DNA from: Halocaridina rubra
Lineage: Eukaryota > Arthropoda > Malacostraca > Decapoda > Atyidae
Assembly: GCA_037179515.1 (NCBI GenBank)
Contig: JAXCGZ010015147.1
Coordinates: forward strand, 120,866 to 184,865
Direction of reading: 5' to 3'
Length of the DNA: 64,000 bases
A program made the translations under genes and the position numbers. The notes beneath the pieces were generated by a model. That model had not been told where the DNA came from and made no database searches. It was given only the letters and a program-made list of their open reading frames with translations. Below, one piece after another: positions 62,411 to 64,000 of the stretch (position 1 is the stretch's first letter; the number at the start of each line of letters is the position of its first letter).

Positions 62411-64000
62411 CCTACAAAAGAGCAAGAAATGACTACCTAAGTAAAAGGAGAGAGGCAGAGAGAGACTATGAGAGGTATAATCACCAGGAAGGCTAAAGAA
62501 AATCCCAAGCTTTTCCACAGCTTTATCAGAGGAAAGGTAAATGAACAGGTTTTAAGGCTAAAGAGAGCAGATGGAAGCATCACTAAGACGGATGAAGAGA
62601 TCTGCAAATAATTGAACAAGGAGTTTCAGTCAGTATTTACAGTAGAAAATACCGCACCCCCTCAGATTGCAGAGATAGAAGCTCAAGGGCCGGTATTAGA
62701 GAACATCAACCTTCCAACCACAAAGGTATGCAAAGCGCTGATGGATTTAGATGTTCATAAAGCTACAGGTCCTGATGACATATCCCCTCATGTACTTAAA
62801 AAATGCGCAAACTCAATATCAGTGGCACTAAGTATCATATTTAAAAAGTCACTGGAGTCAGGGAAGATTCCAAGATGCTGGAAACAAGCACATGTGATAC
62901 CTATCTTCAAAAAGGGAAGGAGGGATACGGCTCTAAACTAGAGACCAGCTTCCTTGACCAGCATAGTTTGCAAAGTTATGGAGAAACTACTAAGGAAACA
63001 TATCTCTCTTCACTTAGAATCCTTCAACTTTTTGTCAGTGAGGCAACATGGCTTCAGAGAAGGTAGATCAACAGTAACAAACTTATTAGAATTTCATGAT
63101 GAGGTAAGCCGAATCTTACAGGAAAGAGAGGGCTGGGCAGATTGAATATTCCTAGAATTTCAGAAAGCATTTGACACTGTTCCACATGGGAGACTTATTA
63201 GGAAGCTGCAAGCAATGGCTAGAATAGGTGGAAATGTCTTGGAATAGATAAAAACATACTTAGAAGGAAGGGAATAGAGGGTTAGAGGAAGACACTCAGT
63301 GTCTGAATGGAGAAGAGTTAGTAGTGGAGTTCCACAGGGTTCAGTTTTAGGGCCACTTTTGTTCCTTGTATATGTAAATGACCTACCAGAGTCTGTAAAT
63401 TCATTCATGAATATGTTTGCAGAAGATGCAAAGATTGTGAAGAAAGTAAAAAACGAGAACAATGGTAGAGAACTTCAGGAAGATCTAAATAGTCTGCATG
63501 AGTGGTCAGAAAAGTGGCTAATGAAATTCAATACTTCAAAATGTAAGGTAATGAGAATGGGTACAAGTGCAAGAAGGCCCAAGCTTGACTACTCGGTGGC
63601 TGGAGTACAACTTCGAGAGACAGAAAATGAGAGAGATCTAGGAGTAAACATACTGGCAGAGTTGTTTCCAGAAATACATATAAATGGCATAGTAGGGCAG
63701 CATATGCATTCTTATCAAATGTAAGGGTAGCCTTCAGGCACATGGACAAGGAAATGTTCAGAAATATTTATGTAACCTATGTGAGGCCAAAACTCGAATA
63801 TGCAGCTCCCTTTTGGAATCCACACTTGAAAAAGCACATAGCAAAGCTTGAAAAAGTCCAAAGACATGCCACGAAAATGGTGCCAGAAATACACAATCTC
63901 AGTTATGATGAGAGGCTGAGGGAATTAGACTTACCATCACTGGAAACTAGAAGATTGAGGGGGGGGATATGGTGGCAGTCTTCAAATTCCTACATGGTTA
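62411..64000 (+). pseudogene. Start of unit III: CR1-B truncated RT (cut by window edge)
   Basis: Same breakpoint, stops (near 62609, 62939, 63143, 63245, 63275) and 1-bp deletion as copy e. It continues to the window end, so the array extends to the right by at least this much. Confidence 0.87.

Overview
The window is a repeat-dense piece of an animal genome made almost entirely of retrotransposons, with no convincing host gene. Long (GA)n, (TA)n and (ATT)n tracts, CR1-like and I-like LINEs, tRNA-derived SINEs and AT-rich spacers suggest an arthropod, most likely a decapod crustacean. That assignment is inference from repeat style; no host gene supports it.

Layout. (1) 1-5330, minus strand: a decayed I-group LINE with a three-knuckle ORF1 and an endonuclease/RT/RNase H ORF2. 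(2) 5331-6666: TA and GA microsatellites around a tRNA-derived SINE. (3) 6667-8631: the 5' half of a CR1-like LINE (here 'CR1-B'). Its 3' half resumes at 41431. Everything between is an insertion: a minus-strand LTR element ('X', 8632-41430) with a gag-like ORF and no visible pol. (4) Inside X: a Ty3/gypsy element (gypsy-1, 8762-19196) sits in X's 3' LTR. The X interior holds a near-intact CR1 LINE ('CR1-A', about 23270-27588) and a second copy of the same Ty3/gypsy family (gypsy-2, 28573-39192). SINEs in turn sit in gypsy-1's 5' LTR and near gypsy-2's 3' end. (5) 41431-64000: head-to-tail, truncated CR1-B copies. From 45092 they form a larger tandem repeat with units of 8678 bp (45092-53769), 8641 bp (53770-62410) and a third that runs off the window.

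The most notable element is the Ty3/gypsy family. Its Pol order is protease - integrase - reverse transcriptase - RNase H, with integrase before RT as in Ty1/copia and in the Gmr1-like minority of Ty3/gypsy elements. Both copies share an 18-nt tRNA-Lys-type primer binding site, LTRs of about 2 kb, a roughly 1.6-kb leader with 137-bp tandem repeats, and a short N-terminal Gag-like region without a zinc knuckle. Gypsy-1 is nearly intact (one frameshift, one stop). Gypsy-2 has several lesions and an Asp-to-Glu change at the first integrase catalytic residue.

Most ORFs are broken, so most gene entries are pseudogenes. The most intact ORFs are CR1-A ORF1 (esterase type), CR1-A ORF2 (one stop) and the duplicated CR1-B RT ORFs. 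All comparisons were made by eye; percent identities were not computed.
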